Shown here piece after piece: positions 19,132 to 29,094 of a stretch of DNA of 64,000 bases. The DNA is from Methylobacterium durans (GTDB lineage: Bacteria; Pseudomonadota; Alphaproteobacteria; Rhizobiales; Beijerinckiaceae). The first letter of the stretch is position 1. Every line of letters starts with the position of its first letter. The stretch covers positions 3,254,501 to 3,318,500 of the forward strand of contig NZ_CP029550.1 of the NCBI RefSeq assembly GCF_003173715.1, written 5' to 3'. Under the pieces are notes generated by a model, which ran no database searches, was not told where the DNA came from, and saw nothing but the letters and a program-made list of their open reading frames with translations. The position numbers and the translations under genes are program-made.

Positions 19132-20880
19132 ATGCGATTTTCCCTCCCCACCCGTCGTCCGCCATCGCCGCTCGAACCGGCGACACACGCGCATTCCGAC
19201 GTTCAGCCTGTCGCGCCGGCCCCGAGCGCGATGCCCGCGCGGGATGGCACCGATGTTCTCGACGTCATCGAGGCCGATGTGCTCGCCGCGATCGGCGGGG
19301 TCGGCCGGTCGATCGCCGCGGCGCGGGCGGAGGTCGAGCAGATGCAGGCGGGTCTTGCCGGCATCCGCACGCAGCTGGGCTCGCTTGCCGGGGCTGCAGA
19401 AGCCGGGGCGGGAGCGAGCGGTGGTCTCACCGAGACGACGGGCCTCCTCTCGGCGACCACCGGTCGGATCGCGGACGCGATGTCGGATGCAGGCACGCAT
19501 CTCGACCACGCGGGCGCTCGCGGCGCCGAGGCGCGAACCCTCGTCGCGGCGCTCGCCCAGGCCGGCAACGAGATCGCGAGCATCGTCGACACCATCTCGG
19601 CGGTGGCCCGCCAGACGAACCTGCTGGCGCTGAATGCCACCATCGAAGCCGCGCGCGCCGGCGAGGCGGGCCGCGGCTTCGCGGTGGTGGCGAACGAGGT
19701 GAAGGCGCTGTCGGTCGAGACCGCCCGAGCCGCCGACGAGGTCCGCGCCCGGATTGCCCGGCTGCGCGAGGGAGCGACGGCCTCCGGCGCGGCGATCGAG
19801 TCCGTGGCAGGGGCCATCGACGCGGTGCGGCCGGCCTTCGCCACGGTCCGCGGCATCTCGGACGAGCAGGCTGCAATCGTGGCTGGCGTCGCGTCCGGCG
19901 CCTCGCAAGCGGCCGAACTCGTGGCGGCGGTGAACGCGGAGGCGGGGGCGGCGAGCCACGCCACGGTGGCCCTCGACGCCCAGGCCGCCGCGATGGAGAC
20001 GGCCTCCAGCCACGCTGGCGAGCAGGCGGCCGGGCTCGGCCGCCGATTCGTCGCGGTGATCCGGCAGAGCGAGATCGGCGACCGGCGCCGCTCGGATCGC
20101 TATCCCGTCGACATCGGCGCCGATCTCGGAGACGGGCGGCGCACGCGCATCCAGGACATCAGCGCGGGCGGCGTCCTGCTCGCGGCGCCGGAGGGCGGCG
20201 TTCCCCTGTCGGCCGGGCACCGGCTGACGCTCGGCCTCGCCGGAATCGGCTGTCTACCCGCGACGATCGTTGCCGTGACACCGATGGGCCTCCACTGCGC
20301 CTTCGGCGAGATCGCGCAAGCCGAGCGGGCCCGGCTGCAGGAGACGCTGGCCGCCGTCGAGACGGCCTACAGGCCGCTGATCGTCCGGGCGCAGGATCTG
20401 GCCGCACGCATCGGGGGCCTGCTGGAGGCGGAGATCGACGCCGGACGCCTCGCGTCCTCAATCCTGTTCGACACCGATTACCGGCCAGTCGCGGGCACGA
20501 ACCCGCAGCAATTCCGTACTGTGTCCGTTGAGCCCCTGGAGCGCCTGTTGCCGGATATCCTAGAGCCGGAACTGGTGCGCGACGGGACCATGCTGTTCTG
20601 CATCGTCGCGGACCGGAACGGCTTCGTCCCGGTCCACAACCGGCGCGTCTCGCAAGCTCAGCGTCCGGACGATCCGGTCTGGAACAACGCCCATTGCCGC
20701 AACTTGCGAATCTTCGACGATCGTACGGGCATCACCGCGGCGCGCTCGCAGCGACCGGCCACGGTTCAGGTCTATCGGCGCGAGGTCGGCGGTCAGATCG
20801 TGATGGTGCGGGAAGTCGACGCGCCGATCCGCGTCCATGGACGGCATTGGGGCGCTTGCCGGACGGCCTATCGGTTCTGA
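19132..20880 (+). CDS. Soluble methyl-accepting chemotaxis protein with PilZ and C-terminal sensor domain
   Basis: 582 residues and no transmembrane segment. After a variable N-terminus comes the MCP signalling domain, with the hairpin tip [37 protein letters not shown] near residues 155-190. A PilZ-like domain follows ([15 protein letters not shown] through [14 protein letters not shown] and GLHCAFGEI, ~310-390), suggesting cyclic-di-GMP input. The last ~180 residues ([35 protein letters not shown]) resemble the small sensor domain found at the C-terminus of other alphaproteobacterial cytoplasmic receptors. ATG 19132 is preferred to TTG 19117. No che genes are adjacent. Confidence 0.88.
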   Translation: MRFSLPTRRPPSPLEPATHAHSDVQPVAPAPSAMPARDGTDVLDVIEADVLAAIGGVGRSIAAARAEVEQMQAGLAGIRTQLGSLAGAAEAGAGASGGLTETTGLLSATTGRIADAMSDAGTHLDHAGARGAEARTLVAALAQAGNEIASIVDTISAVARQTNLLALNATIEAARAGEAGRGFAVVANEVKALSVETARAADEVRARIARLREGATASGAAIESVAGAIDAVRPAFATVRGISDEQAAIVAGVASGASQAAELVAAVNAEAGAASHATVALDAQAAAMETASSHAGEQAAGLGRRFVAVIRQSEIGDRRRSDRYPVDIGADLGDGRRTRIQDISAGGVLLAAPEGGVPLSAGHRLTLGLAGIGCLPATIVAVTPMGLHCAFGEIAQAERARLQETLAAVETAYRPLIVRAQDLAARIGGLLEAEIDAGRLASSILFDTDYRPVAGTNPQQFRTVSVEPLERLLPDILEPELVRDGTMLFCIVADRNGFVPVHNRRVSQAQRPDDPVWNNAHCRNLRIFDDRTGITAARSQRPATVQVYRREVGGQIVMVREVDAPIRVHGRHWGACRTAYRF

Positions 20881-20941
20881 CACGAAGAGGGCCGGCGCCT
20901 TGAAAGGCTCGGCCCGGTCTGCTCGGTGCTGAGGCGTCGGA

Positions 20942-21139
20942 TCAGGAGCCGAATTGGGAGCCGAGCTGCTCGAGGTATTCCGCGAGATCGACCCCGCCGA
21001 CGCGCTTCCCGTAATCGAAGCGCATTCCCTGGCGAATGTCGACGCTCGCGCTCTTGGTCGTCAGCGTGAACGGCTTCACGCAGACCCAGGCGCCGTCCCG
21101 GCGATGCTCGAAGTAGCCGAGAATCTCGTGCTTGGCCAT
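20942..21139 (-). CDS. Small hypothetical protein
   Basis: 65 residues starting MAKHEILGYFEHRRDGAWVC and ending AEYLEQLGSQFGS. It has a strong ribosome site (GGGAGGGG about 3 bases before the ATG). The composition is typical of a soluble cytoplasmic protein, with no signal or membrane segment. I recognise no family. It lies between the chemoreceptor and cysI, on the same strand as cysI, with ~165 bp after the gene upstream of it. Confidence 0.7.
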   Translation of the reverse strand: MAKHEILGYFEHRRDGAWVCVKPFTLTTKSASVDIRQGMRFDYGKRVGGVDLAEYLEQLGSQFGS

Positions 21140-21303
21140 GTGCCCCTCCCGACCGAACTCAAGCTTACAACGGTCGGATCAAGCAACGGTTCACGGGACG
21201 CGAAGCTTTTTCGCATCCCGTGAGGGGAAGCGTGGCAGTTTCAGTCTGCGATCGTACCGGTCAAGCTTGAGAAAGCCCTGTCAGGCGCGGGGTGCACGCC
21301 TCC

Positions 21304-23106
21304 TCAAGCTGCGCTCTTCAGCGATCCCGTCCTCTCGTGGAAGTCAGGGCCGTTGATGGTCTGCGCCACGTAGCCCGCCCGGATCAGGTAGTCGCCGAAG
21401 CGCTCGCCAGCCTTACGGCCCTTGGCGTAGGCGGCGAAGAGCGGGTCGAGCACCGTGCGAAGCTCGGCCGCCGTCACGTCCTCGGCGTAGAGTTTCCCGA
21501 GGCGCGAGCCGTCGAAGGCGGCGCCGAGATACAGGTGGTAGCGCTCCGGACCGCGGCCGACGAGACCGATCTCGGCGATGAAGGGCCGGGCGCAGCCATT
21601 CGGGCAGCCCGTCATGCGGATGGTGATCTCGTCCTCCGCCAAGCCGTGGCTGGCGAGACTCTCCTCCAACTCGGTCAGGAGGTCGGGCAGATAGCGCTCG
21701 CTCTCGGCGAGCGCGAGGCCGCAGGTCGGCAGGGCGACGCAGGCCATGCTGTTGCGACGGAGCGCGCTCGCACCCTTCGTCAGGCCGTATTCGTCGACGA
21801 GGGCGTCGATCTCGGGGCGCTTGGCCGCCGGGACGTTCGCGATGATGACGTTCTGGTTGCCGGTGAGCCGGAAATCGCCCTCGTGCACCTCGGCGATGCG
21901 GCGCAGGCCCGACAGGAATCGCGCCCCCCCGTCAATGTCCTTCACGCGGCCGGACGGTACGTAGAGCGTCAGGTGATGGCGCCCATCCTCGCCCTCGACC
22001 CAGCCGTAGCGGTCGCCGTTGCCGTCGAATTTGAAGGGCTTCGGGTCGGCGAGCTTCTTGCCGACGCGCTTCTCGACCTCGGCCCGGAAGGCCGCGAGGC
22101 CGTAGCGCTCGATCGTGTACTTGAGACGCGCGTTCTTGCGGCTCTTGCGATTGCCCCAATCGCGCTGCACCGTCATCACCGCCTCGGCCACCTTCAGGGC
22201 GTCGGCGGGCTCACAGAACAGCATCACGTCGGCGGTGCGCGGGAAGGTGTCGGTCTCGCCGTGGGTCATGCCCATGCCGCCGCCGACGGTGACGTTCCAG
22301 CCCGTCACCTTGCCCTTCTTGTCGAGGATCGCGATGAAGCCGAGATCGTGAGCGAAGATGTCGACCTCGTTGGAAGGCGGCACCGCGATCACGGTTTTGA
22401 ACTTCCTCGGCAGGTAGGTCTTGCCGTAAATCGGCTCGACCTCCGCCGCCTCTTCGCCGCCGACCACGCGCTCGCCGTCGAGCCAGATCTCGCGCCACGC
22501 GCTTGTCTTCGGCAGCAGGGAATCCGAGATGGTCTTGGCGAGGTCGTAGGCAGCTCTGTGGGCGCCGGTCTGAGCCGGGTTCGTCGCCGCCATCACGTTG
22601 CGGTTCACGTCCCCGCAGGCGGCGATCGTGTCGAGCAGCGCCGCATCGATGCCGGCCATCGCCCGCTTCAGGTTCGACTTAATGACGCCGTGATACTGGA
22701 AGGTCTGGCGCGTCGTCGCCCGCAGCGTGCCGTTGGCGTAGGTGGTGGCGATGTTGTCAAGGATCAGCCACTGCTTCGGCGTCACGACGCCGCCCGCGAT
22801 GCGCAGCCGGATCATGAAGCTGTAGGCCTTGTCGAGCTTCTTCTTGCTGCGCTCCGGCCGGAGATCCCGGTCGTCCTGCAGGTACATCCCGTGGAACTTC
22901 ACGAGCTGCCCGTCATCCTCCGAGATGGCGCCGGTGGCGTGCTTGAGGAGCCCGTCGGCGAGGGTGCCGCGGAGATACCCGCTCGCGATCTTGATGTGCT
23001 CGTTGTGGGCGAGCCCGGCGGTCCGCGCGGCCTCAGCCTCGGAGATGGGCCGGTCGGTCGGCGGCGTCTCGTAGACGCGCTCGGGGGAAGGCTTGCGGTC
23101 GGTCAT
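21304..23106 (-). CDS. cysI: Assimilatory sulfite reductase hemoprotein subunit
   Basis: 600 residues. It reduces sulfite to sulfide by six electrons using siroheme coupled to a 4Fe-4S cluster. Cluster/siroheme cysteines are visible in ACVALPTCGLALAE (~485-498) and RMTGCPNGCARPF (~530-542). Substrate-binding segments YANGTLRATTRQTFQYHG and GDVNRNVMAATNP are also present. The protein is of the full-length CysI type (two repeats). It lies 147 bp downstream of cysJ on the same strand, separated by palindromic repeats. Confidence 0.93.
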   Translation of the reverse strand: MTDRKPSPERVYETPPTDRPISEAEAARTAGLAHNEHIKIASGYLRGTLADGLLKHATGAISEDDGQLVKFHGMYLQDDRDLRPERSKKKLDKAYSFMIRLRIAGGVVTPKQWLILDNIATTYANGTLRATTRQTFQYHGVIKSNLKRAMAGIDAALLDTIAACGDVNRNVMAATNPAQTGAHRAAYDLAKTISDSLLPKTSAWREIWLDGERVVGGEEAAEVEPIYGKTYLPRKFKTVIAVPPSNEVDIFAHDLGFIAILDKKGKVTGWNVTVGGGMGMTHGETDTFPRTADVMLFCEPADALKVAEAVMTVQRDWGNRKSRKNARLKYTIERYGLAAFRAEVEKRVGKKLADPKPFKFDGNGDRYGWVEGEDGRHHLTLYVPSGRVKDIDGGARFLSGLRRIAEVHEGDFRLTGNQNVIIANVPAAKRPEIDALVDEYGLTKGASALRRNSMACVALPTCGLALAESERYLPDLLTELEESLASHGLAEDEITIRMTGCPNGCARPFIAEIGLVGRGPERYHLYLGAAFDGSRLGKLYAEDVTAAELRTVLDPLFAAYAKGRKAGERFGDYLIRAGYVAQTINGPDFHERTGSLKSAA

Positions 23107-23124
23107 GGCGGAGATCCGGTTCGG

Positions 23125-23245
23125 AATCGTCTCTCCTCCCTTCGGGGGAGGGGCCGGAGTTGGGGCTGGTGCGGACTGCGCCGCGGAGGTCGATCCGGCA
23201 TCACCCCCACCCTGTCCCTCCCCGGACGGGGAGGGGGTGGTTCCT
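23125..23245. repeat. Intergenic palindromic repeats between cysJ and cysI
   Basis: CTCCTCCCTTCGGGGGAGG near 23131 and CCCTCCCCGGACGGGGAGGG near 23215 are hairpin-forming units of the same type as those at 10880 and 63155. They may separate expression of cysJ and cysI, though both are on the minus strand. Confidence 0.6.
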
Positions 23246-23253
23246 GATGGGGC

Positions 23254-25022
23254 TCAGTAGACGTCCTGCTGATAGCGGTGGGACCGCTCGAGCCCCGCGA
23301 CGGCCGCCTCGGCGTCGGCCTCCGAGAGGCCCTTCACGTCGGCGTAGGCCCTGACCACGGCCGCCCGCACGTCCTTGGCCATGTTCTTGGCGTCGCCGCA
23401 GACGTAGAAGTGGGCGCCCCCGTCAAGCCATTCCACGAGCTCCTTGCGGCGCTCGAACAGGCGGTCCTGCACGTAGATCTTTTCGGGCTGGTCGCGGGAG
23501 AAGGCAACGTCGATCTGCGTCAGCGAGCGGTCCTCCAGCGCCTCCTGCCATTCGAGCTGGTACAGGAAGTCGTGGGTGAAGTGCCGGTCGCCGAAGAACA
23601 GCCACGACCGCCCGGGCGCCTCGACGTTGCGGCGCTCCTGCACGAAGGCGCGGAAGGGCGCGACGCCGGTGCCGGGGCCGACCATGATGATATCGGTCGC
23701 AGGATCGGCCGGCAGGCGGAAGTGGCGGTTCGGCTTCAGCTTCACCCGGAGCTTGGCGCCGTTGCGGATCCGGTCGGCCACGTGCACCGAGGCGACGCCG
23801 GAGCGGGCGCGGCCGTGCGTCTCGTAGCGCACGGCGGCAATCACGAGGTGGACCTCGTCGCCCACTTCTTTGCGGGAGGAGGCGATGGAATAGGCCCGCG
23901 GCGGCAGCGGCCGCGTCACCGCGTTGAGGTGCTCGGCCGTCAGTTCGGACGGGTAGGACTCGATCAGATCGATGAGGTGGCGACCCTCGATCCAGGCGCG
24001 GACCTCTCCGCTCTCGATCAGGCGCTTCGCCTCGGCGTGGCCGGTCGCCTTGACGAAACGCTCGACCGTGGTGGCCGAGAGCGTGGTGATGTCGCGCTCG
24101 GAGAGGAGCGCGCGGCGCAGGGTCTCGTCCCCGGCAAGGCCCGCGACCCTGAGGATGTCCTCGACGAGTTGCGGGTCGTTCTCGGGGAAGATCTCCAGCG
24201 AGTCGCCGGGCTCGTAGGCCGGTGCGCCGTCCTCGAAGGCGAGCGCGAGGTGGATCGTCTCCTTGTCGGAGCGCGAGGAATTGAGGTTCACGTGCTCGAC
24301 GACCTCGACGACGACGGGCTCGCGGCTCGGCTCGGCATCCTCGTCGTGGGCGCCGCCGCGGGCGAAGTCGACCGCTACGACGTTGTCGGCCGCCGAGGGG
24401 GGGGGCTCAGCGCCTTCAGCGCGCCCTTGATCCAGTCCGCTGCGGGCTTGTCGAAGTCGAGGTCGAGATCGGCCCGCTCGTGGGCCCGCTTCGCGCCCAG
24501 CGCCTCGAAGCGGGCATCGAGCGCCTTGCCGATGGCGCAGAACTCGGCGTAGCTCGTGTCGCCGAGCGCCAGCACCCCGAACTCGGCGCCGTCGAGGCGT
24601 GGCGCCCCGTCGCCCATCAGCTCGTTGTAAGCGCGGACCGCACGGGCCGGTGCCTCACCCTCACCCCAGGTCGCGACGATCGCGACGATGCGCTTCTCGT
24701 TGGCGAGGCTCGCCACCTCCAAGTCGGCGAAGTCGATCACTTTCGGCTTGAAGCCGCTCTTGCGGGCGAGCTTGGCCACGTCGCCGGCCAGCTTCTCCGA
24801 ATTGCCGGATTCGCTCGCGTAGATGATCGCCAGCGGCTCGGCCGCTTTCGGCGGTGCTGCAGGCAATGCGGCCGGCTGGCCGCCCGCGGCGTCGAGGCCG
24901 GCGAGGAAGCCAGCGAGCCAGGCGCGCTGGATCGGCGTCGCCGTGCCCAGGACGGCGTCGAGGCTGGCCCGCTCGGTGTCGCCGAACGGCGCGGTGCGGG
25001 GGAGGAGTGCTTGTCGTGACAT
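23254..25022 (-). CDS. cysJ: Sulfite reductase flavoprotein subunit (frameshifted in this sequence)
   Basis: Two open frames make one protein. The upstream frame (25022-24375) carries the flavodoxin domain: IIYASESGNSEKLAGDVAK, ATWGEGEAPARA, LALGDTSYAEFC. The downstream frame (to 23254) carries the FAD/NADPH domains: RAYSIASSRKEVGDEVHL, GVASVHVADRI, MVGPGTGVAPFRAFVQERR, WLFFGDRHFTHDFLYQ, HFYVCGDAKNMAKDV and terminal HRYQQDVY. The break is in a run of nine G (nine C on the coding strand) at 24397-24405; ten would restore a 589-aa CysJ reading ALSPPPSAADNVV. The total length is one base short of a multiple of three. It supplies electrons from NADPH to CysI. Confidence 0.88.
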
Positions 25023-25064
25023 CACGAGACCATGTCGTCTGCGTTGTGCCTTCTGTCAACGGGG

Positions 25065-25084
25065 AATGTCCGTTTTACAGAACG
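25065..25084 (-). promoter_or_regulatory. Operator-like motif upstream of cysJ
   Basis: On the minus strand this reads CGTTCTGTAAAACGGACATT. It lies 5 bp upstream of a TTGACA (25059-25054) that could be the -35 box of cysJ. It resembles the palindrome upstream of cysH (CGTTCGTTATAGCGAACATT), agreeing at about 14 of 20 positions. The regulator is unknown. Confidence 0.4.
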
Positions 25085-25132
25085 CCATTGCGGGAGAAGG
25101 AGCTGACTGCTGTTGCGGCGCGAAAGAGAAAA

Positions 25133-25636
25133 CTATTCTCCGACCAGAGCCAGAGCAGGCACGTGCCGGGTGTTCGTGGGCGGAGGGGGGAGCGGCAGGG
25201 CCGTCGTCGACTTCACCTTCTCCATCGCGAAGCGCGAGGTCACATTCTTGAGAGGCAGCGTCGCGATGAGCTGCTTGTAGAAGGTGTCGTAGGCGCGCAT
25301 GTCGGCCACCACGACGCGCAGCATGTAATCGACATCGCCGGCCATCCGGTAGAATTCCAGCACCTCGGGCATCGCCGCGACGGTGGCCGCGAAGCGGTCG
25401 AGCCACTCCTTGGAATGGTCTGCCGTCTCGATCGAGACGAACACTGTCAGGCCAAGGCCGAGCTTCACGGGATCGAGCACGGCCACCCGCCGGTCGATCA
25501 CGCCGTCCGCCTCGAGGCGCTGGATGCGCTTCCAGCACGGCGTCTGCGAGAGGCCCACCTTCTCGCCGATGGCGGCGATGGAGAGCGTCGCGTCCTGCTG
25601 CAGGAGCGCGAGGATCTTCAGGTCGATCGAATCCAA
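25133..25636 (-). CDS. Lrp/AsnC family transcriptional regulator
   Basis: 167 residues. N-terminal winged [23 protein letters not shown] then [29 protein letters not shown]/AsnC ligand-binding domain follows ([43 protein letters not shown]). This subgroup binds amino acids as effector. The C-terminal 20 residues are Pro-rich. It sits between cysJ (same strand) and the divergent cysHDN operon, so control of sulfur genes by a sulfur amino acid is an attractive but unproven idea. Confidence 0.9.
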   Translation of the reverse strand: MDSIDLKILALLQQDATLSIAAIGEKVGLSQTPCWKRIQRLEADGVIDRRVAVLDPVKLGLGLTVFVSIETADHSKEWLDRFAATVAAMPEVLEFYRMAGDVDYMLRVVVADMRAYDTFYKQLIATLPLKNVTSRFAMEKVKSTTALPLPPPPTNTRHVPALALVGE

Positions 25637-25799
25637 GCCGGACCTCTCATTCGTGAAGGGGGCGGGTGCGCGGCCGCACGGACGCAGACCGCGGAATGAG
25701 AAGGATCTTTCTCAACCACGCAACCGGCAGCCGTGCTCCTCGGTTGCTCACCCACACCTTACCGCAGTGCAAGACCCCGCCGACTCGACGGCATCAGCC

Positions 25800-25825
25800 T
25801 TGACACCGTTCGTTATAGCGAACAT
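25800..25825 (+). promoter_or_regulatory. Candidate cysHDN promoter with palindromic operator
   Basis: A consensus -35 TTGACA (25800-25805) is followed directly by the palindrome GTTCG-TTATAG-CGAAC (25808-25823), which would sit between -35 and -10. A -10 at 17-bp spacing would be the poor CATTTC, as often seen at activated or repressed promoters. A similar motif lies upstream of cysJ. Confidence 0.45.
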
Positions 25826-25877
25826 TTCAGGGGCTGGACAAGCAGGTATCCCCATTCATCACGCCGCTCGATCTCCG

Positions 25878-26672
25878 ATGACCCTCGAACTCGCACAGGC
25901 TGCGGACGATCTCGCCGCTGCCATGACCGGCCTCGATCTTGCCGGGCGCATCGCGCTCGTCGAGCGGACGGTGCCCGGCCGCCTCGTCTTCACCACCAGC
26001 CTCGGCATCGAGGACCAGGCCCTCACGCATGCCCTGGCGATGGCGAAGTCGCGCACGGAGATCGTCACCCTCGATACCGGCCGCCTCTTTCCCGAGACCT
26101 ATGACGTCTGGGCCGAGACCGAATCGGCCTACGGCATCCGGATCCGCGCCTACGCGCCGGAGCGCGAGGCCGAGGAGCGCTTCGTCAGGGAGGATGGGAT
26201 CAACGGGTTTCGCCATTCCGTCGCCGCAAGGCAGGCATGCTGCGGGTTCCGGAAGGTCGAGCCGCTGGCCCGCGCCCTCGCCGGCGCGGAGGTCTGGTTC
26301 ACGGGCCTGCGGGCCGGGCAGTCGGCGAACCGGTCCGATACCCCGCTCGCCGAGGCCGACGAGGCGCGCGGGCTGATCAAGGTGAATCCGCTCGCCGACT
26401 GGACGCGGGCGGATGTCGATGCCTTCGTGCGCGACAACTTCATCCCCTATAACGTCCTGCACGATCGGGGCTTCCCCTCGATCGGCTGCGCGCCCTGCAC
26501 GCGCGCGGTGCGCGTCGGCGAGCCCGAGCGCGCCGGCCGCTGGTGGTGGGAGCAGGAATCCAAGAAGGAATGCGGCCTGCACGTTCACGTCCCCGAGGCG
26601 AGCGTGCAGCCCGGCCAGGAAGCGGCCGCCTTCGAGACCACGAACCTCAAGACACCGGAGATGGCTCGATGA
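25878..26672 (+). CDS. cysH: Adenylyl-/phosphoadenylyl-sulfate reductase
   Basis: 264 residues. It reduces APS (or PAPS) to sulfite with thioredoxin. [14 protein letters not shown] and [13 protein letters not shown] bind the nucleotide. The paired cysteines [13 protein letters not shown] (~121-122) and [11 protein letters not shown] give a 4Fe-4S cluster, which marks it as the APS-reducing type. The catalytic Cys is in KKECGLHVH (~237). ATG 25878 is the natural start; longer frames read into the promoter. It overlaps cysD by 4 bases (ATGA), so cysH-cysD-cysN is one operon. Confidence 0.94.
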   Translation: MTLELAQAADDLAAAMTGLDLAGRIALVERTVPGRLVFTTSLGIEDQALTHALAMAKSRTEIVTLDTGRLFPETYDVWAETESAYGIRIRAYAPEREAEERFVREDGINGFRHSVAARQACCGFRKVEPLARALAGAEVWFTGLRAGQSANRSDTPLAEADEARGLIKVNPLADWTRADVDAFVRDNFIPYNVLHDRGFPSIGCAPCTRAVRVGEPERAGRWWWEQESKKECGLHVHVPEASVQPGQEAAAFETTNLKTPEMAR

Positions 26673-27610
26673 GCGCCGCCCCCGCGACCACGGCCGCCCG
26701 ATTCGGCCACGATCGCCTGACCCACCTCGAGCGCCTGGAGGCGGAGAGCATCCACATCATGCGGGAGACGGTCGCCGAGACCGAGAACCCCGTGATGCTC
26801 TACTCGATCGGGAAGGATTCCTCGGTCCTGCTGCACCTCGCGCAGAAGGCCTTCGCGCCGGGACGCCTGCCGTTCCCGCTGATGCACATCGACACGACCT
26901 GGAAGTTTCGCGAGATGATCGCCTTCCGGGACCGGCGCGCCGCGGAGATCGGCGCCGAGCTGATCGTGCACACGAACCAGGATGGCTTGGCAAAGGGCAT
27001 CGGCCCCATCAGCCACGGCTCGGAGGTGCACACCGACGTGATGAAGACGCAGGCCCTGCGTCAGGCGCTCGACAAGCACAAGTTCGACGCGGCCTTCGGC
27101 GGCGCCCGCCGCGACGAGGAAGCATCGCGTGCCAAGGAGCGGATCGTCTCGCTGCGTACGGCCCAGCATCGCTGGGACCCGAAGCGTCAGCGAGCCGAGC
27201 CCTGGCACCTCTACAATCTGCGCAAGAAGCGAGGCGAATCCCTGCGCGTCTTCCCGCTCTCGAACTGGACCGAGCTCGATATCTGGCTCTACATCGAGCA
27301 GGAGCAGATTCCGATCGTGCCGCTCTACTTCGCCAAGGAGCGCCCCGTCGTCGAGCGCGAGGGGCAGCTCATCATGGTGGATGACGAGCGGCTGCCGCTC
27401 GCGCCCGGCGAGACCCCGCAACATCTCAAGGTCCGGTTCCGGACGCTCGGCGACTACCCGCTCACCGGGGCCGTCGAGAGCCCCGCCGCGACCCTGCCCG
27501 AGATCATCGGCGAGACACTCGCCGCTCGCACCTCCGAGCGGCAGGGACGGGTGATCGACAAGGACGGCGCCGGCGCCATGGAGCGCAAGAAGCAGGAGGG
27601 CTACTTCTGA
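26669..27610 (+). CDS. cysD: Sulfate adenylyltransferase subunit 2
   Basis: 313 residues. The ATP-PPi-type catalytic half of ATP sulfurylase, forming APS from sulfate and ATP. PP-loop motif [20 protein letters not shown] (~43-62), [26 protein letters not shown] and [14 protein letters not shown] are typical CysD segments, and the C-terminus ends [10 protein letters not shown] as expected. Start and stop overlap both neighbours (ATGA with cysH; TGATG with cysN), showing tight translational coupling. Confidence 0.95.
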   Translation: MSAAPATTAARFGHDRLTHLERLEAESIHIMRETVAETENPVMLYSIGKDSSVLLHLAQKAFAPGRLPFPLMHIDTTWKFREMIAFRDRRAAEIGAELIVHTNQDGLAKGIGPISHGSEVHTDVMKTQALRQALDKHKFDAAFGGARRDEEASRAKERIVSLRTAQHRWDPKRQRAEPWHLYNLRKKRGESLRVFPLSNWTELDIWLYIEQEQIPIVPLYFAKERPVVEREGQLIMVDDERLPLAPGETPQHLKVRFRTLGDYPLTGAVESPAATLPEIIGETLAARTSERQGRVIDKDGAGAMERKKQEGYF

Positions 27611-29001
27611 TGACGATCCATCAGTCACCCGAGGCGTTCGGCTACGAGGCGTTCCTCACCGCCCACCAGAGCAAGGAAGTCCTGCGCTTCATCGCCTGCG
27701 GCTCGGTCGACGACGGCAAGTCGACTCTGATCGGGCGTCTCCTGCACGACACCAAGCAGATCTTCGACGACCAGATCACCGCCCTCCAGCGGGATTCGCG
27801 CAAGCACGGCACGCAGGGCGCCGAGGTCGATCTCGCGCTCCTCGTGGACGGACTCCAGGCCGAGCGCGAGCAGGGGATCACGATCGACGTCGCCTACCGG
27901 TTCTTCTCGACCGACAAGCGCTCCTTCATCGTCGCCGATACGCCCGGCCACGAGCAGTACACCCGCAACATGGCCACCGGCGCCTCGACGGCGGATGTCG
28001 CGGTGATCTTGGTCGATGCCCGCCAGGGCCTGACCCGTCAGACGCGGCGCCACGCACTCCTCGTCTCGATGCTCGGCATCCGCCGGATCGTGCTCGCCGT
28101 GAACAAGATGGACCTTGTCGGCTGGTCGCAGGACAAGTTCGACGCGATCCTCGCGGGGTTCAACACGTTCACGGCCGCGTTCGGCTTCGCGGAGGTGCGG
28201 GCGATCCCGCTCTCGGCCAAGAACGGCGACAATGTCGTGCTGCCAGGCACCGCCGCCACGTGGTACACGGGCAGCCCGCTGCTCCAGTATCTCGAGGAAG
28301 TGCCGGTGCACGAGGAGGCGCAGGCTGCGCCCTTCCGCATGGCCGTGCAGTGGGTGAACCGCCCGAACTCCGAATTCCGCGGATTCTCGGGCTTGATCGC
28401 CAGCGGGCGGGTGCGCCCCGGCGACCCGGTCACCGTCCTGCCCTCCGGCCGCTCCACCGCGATTGCCCGCATCGTCACGGCGGACGGCGAACTCGCGGAA
28501 GCGGTGGAGGGCCAGTCGGTGACGCTGGTTCTGGCGGACGAGGTCGACGCCTCTCGCGGTGCCGTGATCGCGGCGCAGAACGCGCCGATGCAGGTCTCCG
28601 ACACGCTCGACACCCGCCTGTTCTGGGCTGCCGAGACGGAACTCCAGCCCGGCGCGACGCTGCTTGCCAAGATCGGCACCGTGACGGTGAACGCCACGGT
28701 GAGCGCAATCCGGACCCGCATCGATCCCGAAACGGGTCAGCCCGGCCCGGCCGAGCGCCTCGCGGCCAACGACATCGCCGACGTGACGCTGACCCTCGAC
28801 CGCGCGGTCGCCTTCGACCCCTACGCCGAGAACCGCGACACGGGCAGCCTGATCCTGATCGATCGCGAGACCACCGACACGGCGGCCCTCGGGCTCGTCC
28901 AGGCGCCGCGCCCGCAAGGGGGCAAGATGGCCGCGCCGATTCCCGCAGCAACGAGGCCGGGTGGAATCCTGGCGGGCCTGCGCCGCTTGTTCGGCGGCTG
29001 A
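27610..29001 (+). CDS. cysN: Sulfate adenylyltransferase subunit 1 (GTPase)
   Basis: 463 residues. An EF-Tu-like GTPase that drives the CysD reaction. G1 GSVDDGKSTLIGRLL (~31-45), G2 GITIDVAYRFFS, G3 ADTPGHEQYTRNMATG, G4 NKMDLVG and a G5 LSAKNGDNV are all present, followed by two beta-barrel domains. There is no CysC (APS kinase) fusion at the C-terminus, which ends GILAGLRRLFGG. That agrees with an APS-reducing CysH that does not need PAPS. Confidence 0.95.
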   Translation: MTIHQSPEAFGYEAFLTAHQSKEVLRFIACGSVDDGKSTLIGRLLHDTKQIFDDQITALQRDSRKHGTQGAEVDLALLVDGLQAEREQGITIDVAYRFFSTDKRSFIVADTPGHEQYTRNMATGASTADVAVILVDARQGLTRQTRRHALLVSMLGIRRIVLAVNKMDLVGWSQDKFDAILAGFNTFTAAFGFAEVRAIPLSAKNGDNVVLPGTAATWYTGSPLLQYLEEVPVHEEAQAAPFRMAVQWVNRPNSEFRGFSGLIASGRVRPGDPVTVLPSGRSTAIARIVTADGELAEAVEGQSVTLVLADEVDASRGAVIAAQNAPMQVSDTLDTRLFWAAETELQPGATLLAKIGTVTVNATVSAIRTRIDPETGQPGPAERLAANDIADVTLTLDRAVAFDPYAENRDTGSLILIDRETTDTAALGLVQAPRPQGGKMAAPIPAATRPGGILAGLRRLFGG

Positions 29002-29094
29002 GGCGCCGTCTCGGGCTCGGATGGCCCGGTCGTCGCGATGGGACTATCCTCGACGGGCGCGGCGATCGTCGCCGCTCCCGTCGCGGAGAATATC

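Noticed and set aside
24375..25022. Separate flavodoxin gene next to a reductase gene
   Set aside because: Both frames make one CysJ when a single base is added, and the flavodoxin frame ends right at the C9 run; a split of a standard CysJ is much more likely.
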